The position numbers and the translations under genes were made by a program. The notes beneath the pieces are model-generated. The model searched no databases and was not told the DNA's origin. It was given only the letters and a program-made list of their open reading frames with translations. Below are positions 1 through 12,900 of a DNA stretch of 64,000 nt, piece by piece (position 1 is the first letter of the stretch; each line of letters starts with the position of its first letter). The stretch spans positions 2,492,001 through 2,556,000 of the forward strand of contig OY978098.1 in the NCBI GenBank assembly GCA_963854735.1, in the 5' to 3' direction. This stretch comes from Marvania coccoides. Its lineage: Eukaryota > Chlorophyta > Trebouxiophyceae > Chlorellales > Chlorellaceae.

Positions 1-351
1 CAGCGGCGGATCGATGCTGCTGCCTGTGCCGTGGCTCCAGAGGCTCTGGAGGCGTGGTACGAGGGTCGCATTGCCATTGCAAAAACAGGGGCTGCGCCTT
101 CAGCAGCGCCAGAGCCGGCAGCGTTGGACCACGGCAGCCCTGAGGATTGGGGACAGCTAGTTGCTGAGGTGGAAACGCTGTCAAAGCAGTACGAGGACCG
201 CTCCGGCGGGTTTACTAGTGGGGAAGCTGCGGTGGCATGGCTGCAGCACGTTGGCAGCGAGGTGGGCATTGTGGTGCCGGAAGGGGCAAAATATGACGTC
301 GGTGTTGCAAGGGGTGCGCTAGAGAGAGTGCGGCAGTCTCTTGTGGCATGA
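1..351 (+). CDS. 3' end of an unidentified gene (partial)
   Basis: The frame is open from the first base of the window to a TGA at 349-351, giving about 116 C-terminal residues; the start lies outside. The fragment is acidic and Ala/Glu/Val-rich, with predicted helix around the stretch EDWGQLVAEVETLSKQYEDR. I recognise no family or catalytic motif. It could be the last exon of a longer protein, since the reading frame simply runs off the left edge. The next gene lies on the opposite strand and converges on it. Confidence 0.5.
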   Translation, partial: QRRIDAAACAVAPEALEAWYEGRIAIAKTGAAPSAAPEPAALDHGSPEDWGQLVAEVETLSKQYEDRSGGFTSGEAAVAWLQHVGSEVGIVVPEGAKYDVGVARGALERVRQSLVA

Positions 352-715
352 TGTATTTATGACTTCACGCAATTGTCATCCTAGACTTGTTAAAACGGAG
401 GGGATATGTCAAAATAAACATTAATACAAAATCCTATAGAAAAAAAAAGGGTCTGGTATTAGTAATGGTTATCCAAAGCGTTACTGTCGTGATCTTGACA
501 TCATATATTATTGCTTGCATAGTCAGAGAATGGTAAATACAGATAAACGAAGGGGTGGGAATGGAATGTTGGGGAGAGAGAGAAAGGAAAAAAAAAAAAA
601 AAAAAAAAGGACACGGTCACTCTGAAAACAACGTGAAGGAAAGAAAAAGAAATATGTAAAAGAAAAAGCGCGCAGAAAAAAATCGTCATCAGCATTAATA
701 CTGACAGGCAGTTAG
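352..715. other. Intergenic, AT-rich, no gene seen
   Basis: Convergent 3' flanks of the neighbouring genes. It contains an A-run at about 591-608 and no open frame with coding character. Confidence 0.6.
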
Positions 716-2072
716 TTACAAAAACCCAGCTGCTTTCCAAATGATCACTTCAGGAACCACAGCGTGCGCCAAGTAGGCGAGGAAAACAAAGGTGGCCCCC
801 AGCTCCAGCACCCTCGAGATAATGTCTGTGACCTTGGGTTTCCGCATGCGCTCCAGCTCCCACTCGATGTCCACGTGGTCGGTTTTCGAAAGGAAGGAGA
901 GGCGAGAGGCATGCTCGTTGAGCCACAGCAGGTGGATGAGCACCGCAAAGGCAAACAGCTGCATCACGATGTAGACAGACATGCAGGAGGGCAGCGCCTG
1001 CATCTGCGGCTGCGACGGCGGCTCCATGATGGCCGAAAATAGGCCGAACCGACGCCCAAACCAGTTGTACACGTCTTGGAAGCGCAGGCTGCCTGCCGCG
1101 CAGCCCTCCAGCGAGCGGATGCACCGGGAAACGTCTGTAAGCGCGGTGGCCACCGTTACAATCTGAAAAGAACATGAATACAGAAAGGGAATCAACAATT
1201 AGTCATTTTTGCGGTACGGCCCTGGCCATAACTATGATATTTCAGGCATCTGGGTGGCAATCATTCGATGAAAATATAAAGGCTAGCGCGGCATGCACTC
1301 ACCCCGTGGACCACTAGCGCAGTGGGCATGGGCAGCGGGAACACCAGGCCGTGCAGAATAATCCATGGGACAAAGGCGTTGATGATTCGGGAGGCCCAGA
1401 AGAAGCTGGACTGGTGGCACACGTTGAACTGCAGGTAGGAGGGGATGACGGAGCCCTCCACCATGCCCCAGAGGATATTGAACACGTAGAGCGTCGACCG
1501 CCACTTGGTATAAGTGGCGGGCTTGTGGGCCACCAAGAAGGCGGTGACGCCCTGCTGGAAGGCGGTGGCGAGCGGGAGAATGGCCTGCGAAGCGATGCAC
1601 GTGTGTCGTGAGAAGGGGTGAAAAAGAAAGCCAATGGAACAGGAAATAAAAATGGAGCGTTGTTGCCGCCCCGCAATTGGTGAGTGTATTCGAGTTCAGC
1701 CAATGACAGGGCAGCTCACCAAGCTGCGGAAACCCGAGCGTGATAGCGCCAGGGTTGCGAGGAGGTGGACAAAGGCGACACCTGCACGCAGAACAGTGTT
1801 ATTTTTTTAGTGTCCAGTACACTTGCTCCGCCCATGACAAAATGAAAACGACGGGGGTCAGCGAGGCTGGCGGCGCCCCGGCACGCACCTATAGCTATGA
1901 CTCTGTCCACGTTGAGCGCTTGTCTGGCGCGAAACTGCTGGTAGGCGCTCTCCAGTCCTGCCTTGTTCTCAGGCGTTGGTCCAGCGCTCTCCAGGTTTAA
2001 AAAATTATTGAACGACAGCCGCGAAGCCTGCTCCAGCAAGCTTGGGCCTGGTAAACCATCCCGCCCGCCCAT
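716..2072 (-). CDS. Predicted multi-pass membrane protein, four exons
   Basis: Exons on the minus strand are 2072-1889, 1781-1720, 1584-1303 and 1162-716. They join in frame with GT-AG junctions to give 324 residues. The start ATG at 2070-2072 opens MGGRDGLPGPSLLEQASRL. About five hydrophobic stretches follow: VAFVHLLATLAL; the region around LYVFNILWGMVEG; AFVPWIILHGLVFPL; VYIVMQLFAFAVLIHLLW; and FVFLAYLAHAVV. A conserved-looking soluble loop rich in Asp, Glu and Arg lies between the last two. I do not recognise the family, and no transporter signature or catalytic residues are visible. The strict frame agreement across three introns argues for a real gene. Confidence 0.72.
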
Positions 2073-2523
2073 CAGGAAGGGAAACGACAAGCACAGTTTA
2101 CTGCTCGAATCTCCTTTTGATGACTTTCGGTGGCATGCAGCGCGGGATTTGGTGCGGAGGGAGGGGCGCCGGGCTGTTTATAAATGGCAAAGACCATTCC
2201 AAATGCCTTTGTCCTTTGGGCTTGGGCCGCATTTCTGCGCGTGAAACAATTTTCGCTTTCTTTTTTTCCAAACACACAGCAGCCAAAAATCCCCCCTCTG
2301 TGCGCTCAATGAAGTACACGGCGAAAATTCCCGTCAATTGTTACGAATAGGGCGTACACATTGTTTCGCGGCTGCTTGTCAGCACAATTCACCCACTCTT
2401 GTATTGACGATTCCAAGAAGAATTGAGCAGAGATATTCAGTGAATCCACCCCTCACATCCCACCTGGCAAGTTAAATACACTGATTCTTTAAGTGGCCCA
2501 AATCGGCGTGGAGAGGCGACACC

Positions 2524-5500
2524 ATGGCTTCCTGGAACGTTGAAGACTACACAGTGTCGCCGTATTCCTTGCAAGCTGCCCCAGTTCCCGTCGCCGCTCA
2601 AGCTGCTGCTGCCACAAATGATGCCGGCCAGCGAAGGGGCGGCCGGCAGAAGCGGTCTAGCATCCTGTGCCAGGTAATTTTTTGAACATCTGTGGAGGGA
2701 AACATTGCGCGAGTTGCGCAGTCCTCCTCTATTCATCTGTGCGCCCTGTTCACCCCCCAATCACGCTCGTTACACTGCAGGTGGACGGCTGCGGCACCGA
2801 GTTGATCAACCAGAAGACGTACTACAAGAGATATCGAATCTGCCTCGCCCACTGCAACATGCGCTGCATGGTCATCAACGGCCGCCGCCAGCGCTTCTGC
2901 CAGCAGTGCGGCCGCTTCCAGGACGTCCATGAGTTTGACGGCACCCGCAAGTCCTGCCGCCGCAAGCTGGAGCGACACAACCAGCGCCGCCGCGCCGACG
3001 GCAACAAGGGCTGCGCCTGGCAGACCGATTCGGATACTGACGAGGAGGCCGCGGGCGGCGACAATGACGAGGAGCTCAAGGCAGTGGCCAAAATCAAGCG
3101 CGGGGGGCGCGCGCGCTCCGCCCGCGCCGCCGCCGCCAGCCAGAGCGGGGTTGCCACCTCCGCTGCCACCTCAGACCGGGGGGGGGTCAGCGGGAAGGGG
3201 GTCTCCCCCTGCTCCAGCCTGAACAACAACAACAACAACACTGGCGGAAAAGGCGGCGCCTCCCCAGCGCAGATGAGCGCGGACATCCAGTCGCAGCAAC
3301 TGCAGCCGTTCATGCAGTCGGGCTTCTTCGGCACAGCTGCCGGCGGCTGGGTGGCCCCCACGGCCATGAAAGCCACGCCCATGATGATGGAGGACTGCGA
3401 CCTCTCCCGCAAGTTGTCTGAGGAGGAGTCCACGGTGTCGCTGGCCGATGCCAATAACGACCGAGGCTCCGACGACGCCACTGCCGCCCCCCTGGGCGCA
3501 CAGCTCTACGTAAGGGCTCGATTTCCGATGCATTTCGTTCTCTTTAGTGGTTTTTTGTGCTGCACTTCTTGAATCCTACTTCCCGTAGTCTGGGTCCCTT
3601 CAATGTCGGACTTTTTTATCTATTTATTTATTTATTTATTTTTGTTCCGCCCCACTAACACCATCACAATTTTCCCCCCTCGCAAACAGAACATGCTGGA
3701 TGTGCCGCTGATGGACCTGGTGGACCACAAGTTTGGCGACCCCGTCAACCACGAGGACCTGCTGCTTCTCCCCGAGGACCCCTCCGACTCTCTGGTAGCC
3801 AACAACAAGGCGCAGCGCCTGGCGCAACCTGCGGCCGACTGGGCAATGCACACCGCAGTAGACGAGCCGTCCGACGAGATAACCTGGATGGAGCTGGTAT
3901 CATTTGTGGACGACACCCCGCAGCAGCTGCAGCCCCCCCGGTTGGCGCAGCCGCTGCAGTTCCCCGCCGTCTCGCCGCGCCACCTCCCGCCGCGCTCCCC
4001 CTGGGACCTGCCGCCGACTCCGCGCCAGCCCGCGGCCCCTGTGTCTGCGTTTGCGGCCGCCGCCAGCATGGTGACGCTGCACGGCGCTCCCATGGTGGGC
4101 TACGTACCTGAGGACCGCCTGTTGCGGCTATCTATGAAGGTTTTCAACTGCACCCCCGACCTGCTGCTGCCCGTGGTGCGGCTGGAGCTCGAGTCCATGC
4201 TGCACGCTACCCCCTCTCTCATCGAGGGCTCCGTCCGCCCCGGCTGCGTGTATCTCACGGTGCAGGCAAGGGTTCCTGGAGCGGCAGGCAAGGCTGCAGA
4301 CGACCCCGGCCTGGCCTCTGCCGTGGAGGCCATGCTCCGCCGCGGGCGCTTCAACGAGGCCATGACTCAGTCTATGCTGGTGCAGCTGGGCGAGGAGCTG
4401 GTGGTGGTGCGGCAGGCGAGGGTGATGGCTGCGCTGGACATCCACTCCTCTGCTTCCGCCCTGCCGGCGGTCAGCGCTGTGCGCCCCATTGCGGTGGCCA
4501 CGGGCGTCGACACCCCACCCCGCGCGCAGCTGTACGTCACCGGCGCGGGCCTGGACGACGAGCGGTCGCTGCTACTGTGCCGCCAGGCTGGCCGCAACCT
4601 GGTCGTGGAGCTGCCTGAGGTGCCGGACCGGGAGGGCGCCTACATGTCGGTGCTGGGGCTGCGCCCTGGGTGCGCCGAAGTGGAGATGCAGGCGGGTTCG
4701 GTGCTGGGAGCCGCCTTCCCGCTGCTGGTGCTGCGCGACGCTGCTGCGGTGGCAGAGGTGCGCTCCTTGGAGTCTGACAAGACCGGGCGCCTCTCTGCGG
4801 GCATCGGCAGCGTGGAAATCTTCCTGCGAGACGTCGGCATGGTGGTGCAGTTCCTTGAACGAGGGGCGGCGGCGGCAGAGGGCCTGGCGCTCCCCACCTA
4901 CACCCCCGAGCTGCTGGCCACCTTGCAGAGCAAGGCGTCGCGCCTGGTGGCAGCATCCATCGCGCGCGGGTGGCCCGCGCTTGCGGCGCTGCTGCTGCCT
5001 GCCACCACCGCCGCCAGCAGGTCGGCCGGCGAAGCTTCAGCTGAGATGGACGCCGCTTGCCCTATGGGCGTCACCCTGCTTCACCTGGCGGTTGGTACTG
5101 GCCGCAGAGACTTGGTGCGCGTGCTGACCTCGTGGGCTGCCAGCCTGGGCCAGCTGGCGTGGGCTGTTGACGCCAAGGGAGCGGGAGGCGTGACCCCGCT
5201 CCATGTGGCGGCCGTGCTGCCGGCTCAGCAGCGCGAAGAGATGCGGCGGGAGCTGTGTGCCGCCTTCCCTGCCGCCACCAAGCTGTGGTTTTTGGTGTCT
5301 GCCGACGATGGGCTCACCCCCGAAGCGCTGGCTGACTGCCTGGCGGGTGGCGGCAAGGGCGACCCGATGCAGGGCTCCGCCGAGCGCAGCTGCGCGTCCG
5401 CGCTCGAGGCCAAGCTGCCCGCCGGCAGCTCGGGCGTGAAGTCCGGCAGCTCTGCCCCTGCAGGAGCCGCCAAAAGAATTCCTGGCGGAGGCGACGACCG

Positions 5501-5759
5501 CCAGAGGCTTTCTCGGCAGGAGGTCAAGGACTTCCTCATCGACCAGCACATCTACTCCATGGTCAAGGAGGTGCAGGGGCTGTGGCACAGCGATGCAGCG
5601 GGCGCTGCAGACCCGCAGCAAGGCAGCGGCGATAGCATGAACTTTGCCGAGGCTGACGTGCGTGCGGCGCCTGTCCCCCGCTTATCGCTGGTCAACGTGG
5701 CTAGGTCTACCCTGGCGGTGGGGCTGGGCATTGTGGCCATCGGCATGAAGATGTGGTGA
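2524..5759 (+). CDS. SBP-box transcription factor with ankyrin region (SPL/CRR1-like)
   Basis: Exons 2524-2673, 2781-3509 and 3690-5759 give 982 residues. The SBP zinc-binding DNA domain spans about residues 49-121. It shows C-x4-C, CLAH, the RFCQQCGRFQDVHEF block, and a basic nuclear signal (KSCRRKLERHNQRRR) overlapping the second finger. Intron 1 falls between the first two zinc cysteines. SBP proteins bind GTAC cores; in algae CRR1 controls copper and hypoxia responses, and the large plant members SPL1/7/12 share this architecture. The middle holds a long conserved-type region, then ankyrin-like units (TLLHLAVGTGRRDLV, TPLHVAAVLP) around residues 750-820. A short hydrophobic segment ends the protein (TLAVGLGIVAIGMKMW), as in large plant SPLs. 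The Cys-rich tail of CRR1 is absent, so a copper role is only a possibility. Confidence 0.88.
3620..3643 (+). repeat. TTTA microsatellite in SBP-gene intron 2
   Basis: About six tandem TTTA units lie in the intron 3510-3689, upstream of the acceptor at 3688-3689. Confidence 0.8.
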
Positions 5760-6425
5760 TATAGTCAATGACTCCATCGTTGCACTAGAATTCTTCATTC
5801 TGTGATGTGGCCATCATCCCTGCGTGGCTGCTGATATGTATTCCTTTTGTGAAGTGTCACTGACGCGCTTTCTTTAATACCTAATTTGTTTGCTCTTTTC
5901 GGCTTTTTTTTCTTTCTTCTCTTTTTTCGCCCTTTCCTTCCGTCAATTATTTTGTCCAAGTCTCCTCTTACTCTCTCGAGGGCTAGCGTTCCTTTCATTT
6001 TCTTCATCCTCGTATCGCCACCCCAATATCTTTGCCATAGTAGCCAACCTTAATGCCGCGAGATGAATAAAGAATGTTTTTTTTTAATTCGTGCTGACTA
6101 ATATAGACAGACCCCTCTGGATGAATATTTTGTACCCTTTTTCCCCCCTAATAAACTTTAAATTCTTTTCTCTCCCCGTTCTTTCTCTTTCTGCCATTTT
6201 CTTTCTTCTTGAGGCATTACACATTCAAATATTGTTCAAGCGAGCTGTTTTTTTTTCCTTGATGAATGGTGCCGACTGCTTCTTTTCTAGTTTTCTCTAG
6301 TTTTCCATTCTCCTTCTTTTAACATCTTTATTTGACAAGGCTCTGCTTTTGAACAAGGCATGCTTTTCTTACCCTGCCATTGTATCGCGTGCCATGTTTA
6401 ATTACAAAAAAAAAACAGACAACAG
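5760..6425. other. Intergenic, T-rich, no gene seen
   Basis: Convergent 3' flanks of the SBP and VOC genes. Long pyrimidine-rich stretches; no coding character on either strand. Confidence 0.6.
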
Positions 6426-7629
6426 TCAAAAGCAATCTAAATTTGCAGTCGTGACAGCAGCGAAGCACACCACCCATCCATCTGGCTCCATTTTTGTTGC
6501 CAGGCACTTTTCAACCTCCTCTGGCGAGCTTACGGCCGGAATTTCTTGCTCTTCACAAAGCTGCAACGCCTCCTCCAAGGCCGCCTGCGTCTTGACCAAG
6601 CTGCTGGTGCCCACCACAAGCCGCACAAACCCGTTGCCGCGGGTCTCCAGCGGCCTCTCCTCTGGGGTCTGCCGCAGCTCCAGCTGTCACAGATTGAAGG
6701 GAAAGGACTCAAAAAAAAAAAGTAATAGGAAGCAGCATCTGGAAAGATTAATTAAGATGCGATGCGTCTGAACAATTTCACTCTAAGCGTTTCCTCGTCA
6801 CCTGGACTGCCCCCAGCTCTGGGCCGTAGCCCAAGAGAGCGGTTTTATACACAGGAGGCTGCTTTGCTGCTTCATACGCTTGGTTGATCTCCAGGCCCAG
6901 CACGTTCACACTCCACCGTGCACTGCGCTCTAGGTCCGTTACGCGCAGCGCCAGGGAGCACAGCCGCTCTGCCACCTCTCCACCTGCCCGCCTCTGCAAA
7001 ACAAATGCTAAAATTGTTGTTTAGCGCAACGCGGAATGATTCAAAGGAAGCTAGAATGGTTTCTCACCATCTCCATGACCCTCCAGCGATATCCATCCAA
7101 GTCCTACAGGTTTTGGCTTGCTGCATTAGCAGACAATCCGACGACGGAAAATAAAAATAAAAAATAAACTCACATGGACCACAGCCACCACGTCCTGCGT
7201 GCTCTGGCCCCCTACAGGGCTCCCACTGCGCACTGGAATCACCGCCGCCTGCGGGTCAACGATCAAATGCCCGTACCCAGCCGCTTTGAGGCCCTCCAAC
7301 AGCTCGGCGGTGGACGGAACGACGAGCGTAAAATGTGAAAACCAGTCCCCAACGCACACTGCCCCTGCCCCCTGCTCCTCTATGAGCTCCAACGCGAAGG
7401 TGGCGACGTCCCCGGCGGCCACCAGGGCGCGCTGTTGGGTTGCACCCGGGAGGTCCAGAGCAGCTCGGAGAGAAAATCCAAAATGCGCGGCCAAAAACTT
7501 GATGGAGGCGTCGAGGTTGGAAACACGTAAGACGACACGCAGGAGGGTGCGCCCCCGGTCCTCTGACGCCCATCCAGAGGGCTCAGGCTGGCTTCTGCCC
7601 AGGATAATATCGTTCCCCAGGATGACCAT
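6426..7629 (-). CDS. Two-domain glyoxalase I-like (VOC) protein
   Basis: Minus-strand exons 7629-7174, 7103-7068, 6993-6802 and 6683-6426 join in phase 0 to 313 residues. The first half carries a VOC repeat (LLRVVLRVSNLDASIKFLAA, later FALELIEE and the 12-residue exon DLDGYRWRVMEM, which reads like the glyoxalase strand before the second metal ligand). The second half begins a related unit (LCSLALRVTDLERSARWSVN, then ALLGYGPELGAVQ). Glyoxalase I isomerises the glutathione adduct of methylglyoxal. The canonical Glu/His metal ligands are only partly visible, so the substrate is open. No clear transit peptide is seen. The start is the first in-frame ATG and could be preceded by an unseen exon. 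Confidence 0.75.
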
Positions 7630-8111
7630 GATCTTTTGGTAGCTTTAGTGTTAGTTGCTGAGTTTTCGGGTTTGTCAAGGCCAGTTTGAACAGAACAGCT
7701 GTAATTGGACGCCGCAATGGCTCGTGCACCGTCTGTCACTTGGTAAATAATTTATTGCGAGTGGACTAAAAGCTCTTGATGATTGTCCGACGGCGAGAGC
7801 TTTCGAAATTGTTCGTCGCATTTATTTCTGCTGACGTGTCGTCACCAAATTCAGTGAAGTTCAAGTTTGTTGTTGAAATACTATTTTTTTTGAATAGATT
7901 TTACATGCTAATATTGGTATTAGTCAAAGAATAAGTCAAAGCGAAAACTTTTGAAGTGACCAGCACAGTGTATGCAGTGCAGTCCTAAAAGTTTGCCGCC
8001 GCTCCTATTGTACAATTCACACTATATAATGCAATACACTCCCATGGTCCATCGAAAAATCACGCTGATGCTTTGACAGCTCATTGGGGTCAATAGAAAC
8101 ATACAATCAAG
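7630..8111. other. Intergenic between VOC and J-protein genes
   Basis: Upstream region of the VOC gene and 3' flank of the J-protein gene, both on the minus strand. AT-rich; no gene seen. Confidence 0.55.
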
Positions 8112-8938
8112 TCACGCAGGCGCGCTAGCGGGGGGAGCAGTAGCTGCCGTTGCCGCTGCCGCTGCCGTTGCCGTTGCCGTTGCCGCTGCCGTTGCCGCTG
8201 CTGTCGATTTGCTGCGCTTGCTCCCTGGGGCCCCATTGAAGTCCTTTGGGTGGCCAAACTTCTTCCAAAACCGGGACCGCATTTGGGGCTGCAGATCGTC
8301 CCTCAAAAAGGGGTTGTGCGGCGGTGAAAAAAAACCGTGTGGTCGGGGATGGTAATCTTTCATTAGCTGGCCGTCTGGGGTGGTGGCTTGCCACCGTGAA
8401 CGCGACTCCAACCACATTCCCAGCATCACCAGCGGCGTTGCAATGACTGCGCCCACCACTCCGTTTGAATACCGCATGCTGGCGCCGCTGGAGGCTGCAG
8501 AGGCCCGCCGAGCCCAGGTACTTGAGTGAGGGCTCGCTTGCGACGCCCCATAGCTGGTGCTGGCACCGAATTCGCTGCCTTTTGCAATAATTGAAGGCAC
8601 GGGGAATGTGAGGGAAGGACTCGGGTCCAGCCGGATGCTGAGCGATGCTATTGTGCGCCAAGGAAAAGATCAAACTTACGTCGGGTGATTTTTGTGTAGG
8701 CTGCAGTAATCTCCTTGAAGTAATTTTCTGCCGCGGCCTTCTGCTGCTCAGCACACAGGTCTGGGTGGTGCTGCATACACAGCCGTCGATACGCATCTTT
8801 TACCTGCACAGTAGAACGAGTTTTTGATTAATTTTAGGGGCAATGAGGGTGCACGTCAAGATTTGTTTAAATTACCTCGGCAAGAGACGCTCCCTGCGGA
8901 AGGCCCAGAATCTCATACGGTGTTCTGTACGTTGCCAT
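8112..8938 (-). CDS. J-domain protein with a membrane segment
   Basis: Exons 8938-8876, 8803-8680 and 8578-8112 give 217 residues. The J domain is N-terminal: MATYRTPYEILGLPQGASLAE, then VKDAYRRLCMQHHPDLC with the HPD motif that stimulates Hsp70 ATPase. A hydrophobic stretch (VVGAVIATPLVMLGMWL) at roughly residue 95-115 suggests a single-pass membrane anchor. After it comes a basic region and an Ala/Thr-rich tail encoded by a hexanucleotide repeat. There is no Gly/Phe or zinc-finger domain, so this is a type III (DnaJ C class) co-chaperone. Organelle is not decidable; there is no obvious signal peptide. Confidence 0.8.
8141..8208 (+). repeat. GCCGTT/GCCGCT hexanucleotide repeat in coding sequence
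   Basis: About eleven imperfect six-base units encode the Ala-Thr tail of the J-protein on the minus strand. Such repeats are prone to length change without frame loss. Confidence 0.8.
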
Positions 8939-9964
8939 GCTGTCAATGCATCAGACCTTCAATAAAATGAGGCGAAATGCGCGGCAGCGGAAGTTATATT
9001 CAAATTCTCTGGCTGAAATTTTTTCTCATCTATTCCATTAATATTTTTATTTCACACTGTGTTTAATTAATTTCCCTTGATTTTGTGGCATTGGATGACC
9101 TGTGGGGTCGCCAGGGAATGCCATTGCCGAGAGTTATTTTTCATCTTTTTTTTCTCTCTCCCGGAATAAGCCGCTACCAAAGCAGCTATTGGCTAAATCT
9201 GAAGATTGCGAGCCCTTGTGGCACATGCATTAAGTGCTAGTACTCTTTGGGAGAATTTCACCTGGCAGCCGTCGACTTCTCTCACAGCCCCAAACAATAT
9301 ATGCATCCGACATTCCTCCCTTAATTATTCCGCACTATTGGTAAGCACCTTTACATTCACTTGAATATCTTATATACTTGAAGGGGCACTACGTCAAGCA
9401 TTTGCTCACCGCTTTAATGGCGCTCAATTGCCGCATATTGCCCAGATTGAACATCCACGCTCTCCCTTTCCAATGGCAGGCGCGGCTCTTAGTGGCTGTC
9501 CTGCCGGTGGGAGCTGGAACACCCAACAACACTCCCAACTTGCTTAATTTCTTCTTGGTTTTTTCGCCCCAATAACACAACAAGGCATTTTAAACTAATT
9601 TACTCTTCTGCATATGAATGTGCAGGTGCTTGTCATTACATTATTCAACAGAAAGGAGGACACAGTCTTTGAGGGAGGATCTAGGTTGCTATTGCACAAG
9701 GCAATGGTTGAGAGCCAGCCAGGACACTCCCTAGAATTTGATTTAAATTTAGTTAGCTGTTGGGGTTGGGGTCAAACAAAACGAAAAACAGAAGAGGAAA
9801 AAGAAAGAAAACAATCAGGTCAAAGAAAAGAAGAGCGAAATCGTGGCATGTTAGGGAGCCACAGCCCCGCCCACTCGCAAGAGCAGAAAAAAAAAGTAAA
9901 ATAAACAATAGTAAAAGAGGAGAGGGCGCAAAAGTTTTGGATTCCTTTCACGGAGACCAGATAC
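8939..9964. other. About 1 kb without a recognisable gene
   Basis: Upstream region of the J-protein gene and 3' flank of MCM2. Short open frames exist (for example 9378-9575 plus), but they have AT-rich, low-coding composition and no splice-supported extension. Confidence 0.5.
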
Positions 9965-12900
9965 TCAGCCCCTGGCCAGCAGGATCGTGGCGCCGCCCTC
10001 ATCCATTTCAAACCCTGCTCGGCTAAAGTCCTCGGAGGAGAAGAAAGGAGCCAGGTCGAAGATATCGAGGTCCCTGCACCTTTCCTCCAGCTGGCGCACC
10101 GGTACGCGGTAGTTGGCGGCGTCGCCCACCTGTCCGGTGATCTGCTCCACGCTGCGCACGTCGCGCAGACACTCGCGCAGCTTGAACAGCACCAGCGCGT
10201 TAAAGTCGCCGCGGGTGACGATGAAGCGCGCGAACTTGCGGCGCAGCGTCTTCTGCACGCTCAGCTTCTGCGTGGAGATGAAGCTCTCCAGCATGGTCTT
10301 GATGGAGGAGTCGATGTCGTCGTCGTTGACGTACTCGCGCAGGTGCATGGCAGCCCTGGACTCAGACATGCGGATCATGCTCTCCAAGTGACGCACCGCG
10401 ATGGGCATGCCCTGGGACACGCTGCTCTCGCGGCGCAACTCTGCGTACACCGCCGCGATCTTGTCATAGTCGCCGCTCTGCAGCCGGGGGCGGCAGGTCT
10501 GCTTGGCAAAGGTGACATACTTGCGCAGCATCTCCTGGGAAAGGATGTCAGGGTCACTGCAGCAAAGAAATAAGTGTGAAATAATAAATAATTGAAGGCA
10601 AAAATATGTATGGTTTTGGCCCAGGTAAAACTCCAGGAAAACTACGAAAACCAAGCATGCAATTTGAAGAATTTAAAGAACAATATAACGCCCTAAACTT
10701 CCAAGCAAAGACTCACGTTTCCTGGGCTGCGGCGGCATCTCCGTCGTCGCCGTCAGGGTGGCTGGCTGCGTGGCTGCCCACCACGAAGTTGGCGAGCTTC
10801 TCGTCGTTGACGGGGTCCACAATGTCCTTTATGACGCACAGGATGTCGAACCGCGACAGGATGGGGTCGGTGAGCTCCACGTTCTCTGAGAAGGTGCGGG
10901 ACGAGTCGTAGCGCCCGCCCACCGGGTTGGCCGCCGCCACCACGGAGCAGCGCGCCTGCAGCTGGGTGACGATGCCCGCCTTGGAGATGGAGATGCTCTG
11001 CTGCTCCATGGCCTCGTGGATGGACACCCGGTCCTGGTCGTTCATTTTGTCAAACTCGTCGATCAGGCAAATACCACGGTCGGCCAGCACCAGGGCGCCG
11101 CCCTCCAGCGTCCACTCGCGGGTCACCGGGTCCTTGTGCACCCCCGCGGTGAGACCCACAGCGGAGGCGCCTTTGCCGGTGGTGTACACTGCCCGATGAG
11201 CGGTGCCTTCCACGTATTTCAAAAACTGCGACTTGGCGGTTCCAGGGTCGCCCAGCAGCAGGATGTTGATGTCGCCGCGGATGCGGTGGGTGCCGGAGGT
11301 GTGCTTCTCCTGGCCCCCAAACATGGCGAGCGCGATGGCACGCTTGATGTTCTCGTGGCCGTAGATGGAGGGGGCGATGGATTTGATGATGCGCTCGCCG
11401 ATGCGGGGGTCGCGCGCCAGCGCCCTGATCTCGTTACGGTCCTCATCGGTCAGCCGCGCCACCGCGAAGGCCTCTCCCTTCTTGGCGATGTGATTGGCGA
11501 CAATCACGGTGGAGTACACCGGAAAGCCTTGCTTGGCATTCTGGCTGGGGTCGAAGCTGTGCTCAAACACGCCAGTGACAACCACCTCCTCCCCCGGGCG
11601 CACCGCGTCCACCAGGTCGTTCAGCAGCAGCACCTCCTTGGAGCGGGGGAGACGGCCGGCGGGGACAGTGCCCGGGGCCTCCTGCAGCGACACCTTCTGG
11701 TAGTTGCGGTACACGGTCTCGCGCACGTTGAGGGTGAAGGGGCCCTTGGACTGGCACGCCGCGCAGGCGTTCAGCTTGATCTCGCGGTCGCCAGTCTGGA
11801 AGAAGGGGCCGAGGACAGCCCCGCAGGCGCCGCAGTCAAACATTACCTTCTCCAGCTGAGGGAACACCCCGGTGCGGCGAGTCACCACGCCATCCACGCG
11901 CACCAGCTGGTTGATGTGGAAGTGGCGCAGGTCGCGCAGAGACTCTTGCAGGGGGATGTTGGCAATGCGCACGTGGACGGCACTGGTCACAGCATCGTAC
12001 CCCTCGAACTCAGCCAGCGCCACCTCGCGCGCGGTCTCGTCCAAGATGGGGAGCAGGTCGTTGGGCAGGTCCGCCACCCAGATGGCCAGCTGGGGCACCC
12101 TGTTTGCCAGATCAACGTAATCGACCTCGAGGGAGCAGGCGTTGGAGCGCACCATGTCGCGCAGACGCTGCGAGTAGACGGCTTCCCCGGCCTCGTCAAC
12201 GTGCTGCTGCAAGAAGCGCTTGAACTGGCGCTTGATCTCACGGCGCACGGCGTCCTGGGCGATGAATTCCTTCACCGGGCCGCGCGGCTCCTCCAGGTTG
12301 ATGGCCACGTCGGGCTCAGCGTCATCGTCGTCGAAGCCCGCCTGGGCGTCGTCCACGCGGCGGCGGCGGCGCGGGCGGAGGTCCTCCTCGTCGAAGAGGT
12401 CCTCCTCGAGGGCGGCGATGCCGCGGCCGCGGCGGCCGCCAGCAGGGCCGCGCCCCTCCAGGATGTCGCGCTGGCGCAGCTCCTCCTCGGCGGCCACGCG
12501 AGCAGCCATCCGCTCGGCGTCGGTGACGTCCTCAGCGAAGTCCTCATCGATGCCAGCGCCCTCATAGCGATCCAGATGCTCCATGGGGCGGTAGTCGCTG
12601 CAGGACAAGGGGAGGGGGGGGGAGAGGAGGAAGGTGTTGAGAAGGATACGAAGGTTTCAATCCAGGGGCGGCGGCTGTGTATACGATGCAAGGAGGGAGG
12701 TGAGCAGAGAATTTTGAATTGAAAGCGAGAGAGATGTGCGTTTCGGGCTCCTGAAGAGCCCGGCGCAGCCTCTCCATATAAATGGCTGATATTTTGTCCC
12801 AACCCCACATCACAGCCAGCATTGACAGCTGCAACCGACACACAAGCACTCACGCTTCCACATTGTCCATGAGGTCCTCTCCCTCATCGTCCGAGCCCGC

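Noticed and set aside
11016..12722. 568-codon plus-strand open frame opposite MCM2
   Set aside because: It is antisense to a highly conserved coding sequence; its His/Gly/Leu-rich composition is what GC-rich codons produce in the antisense frame.
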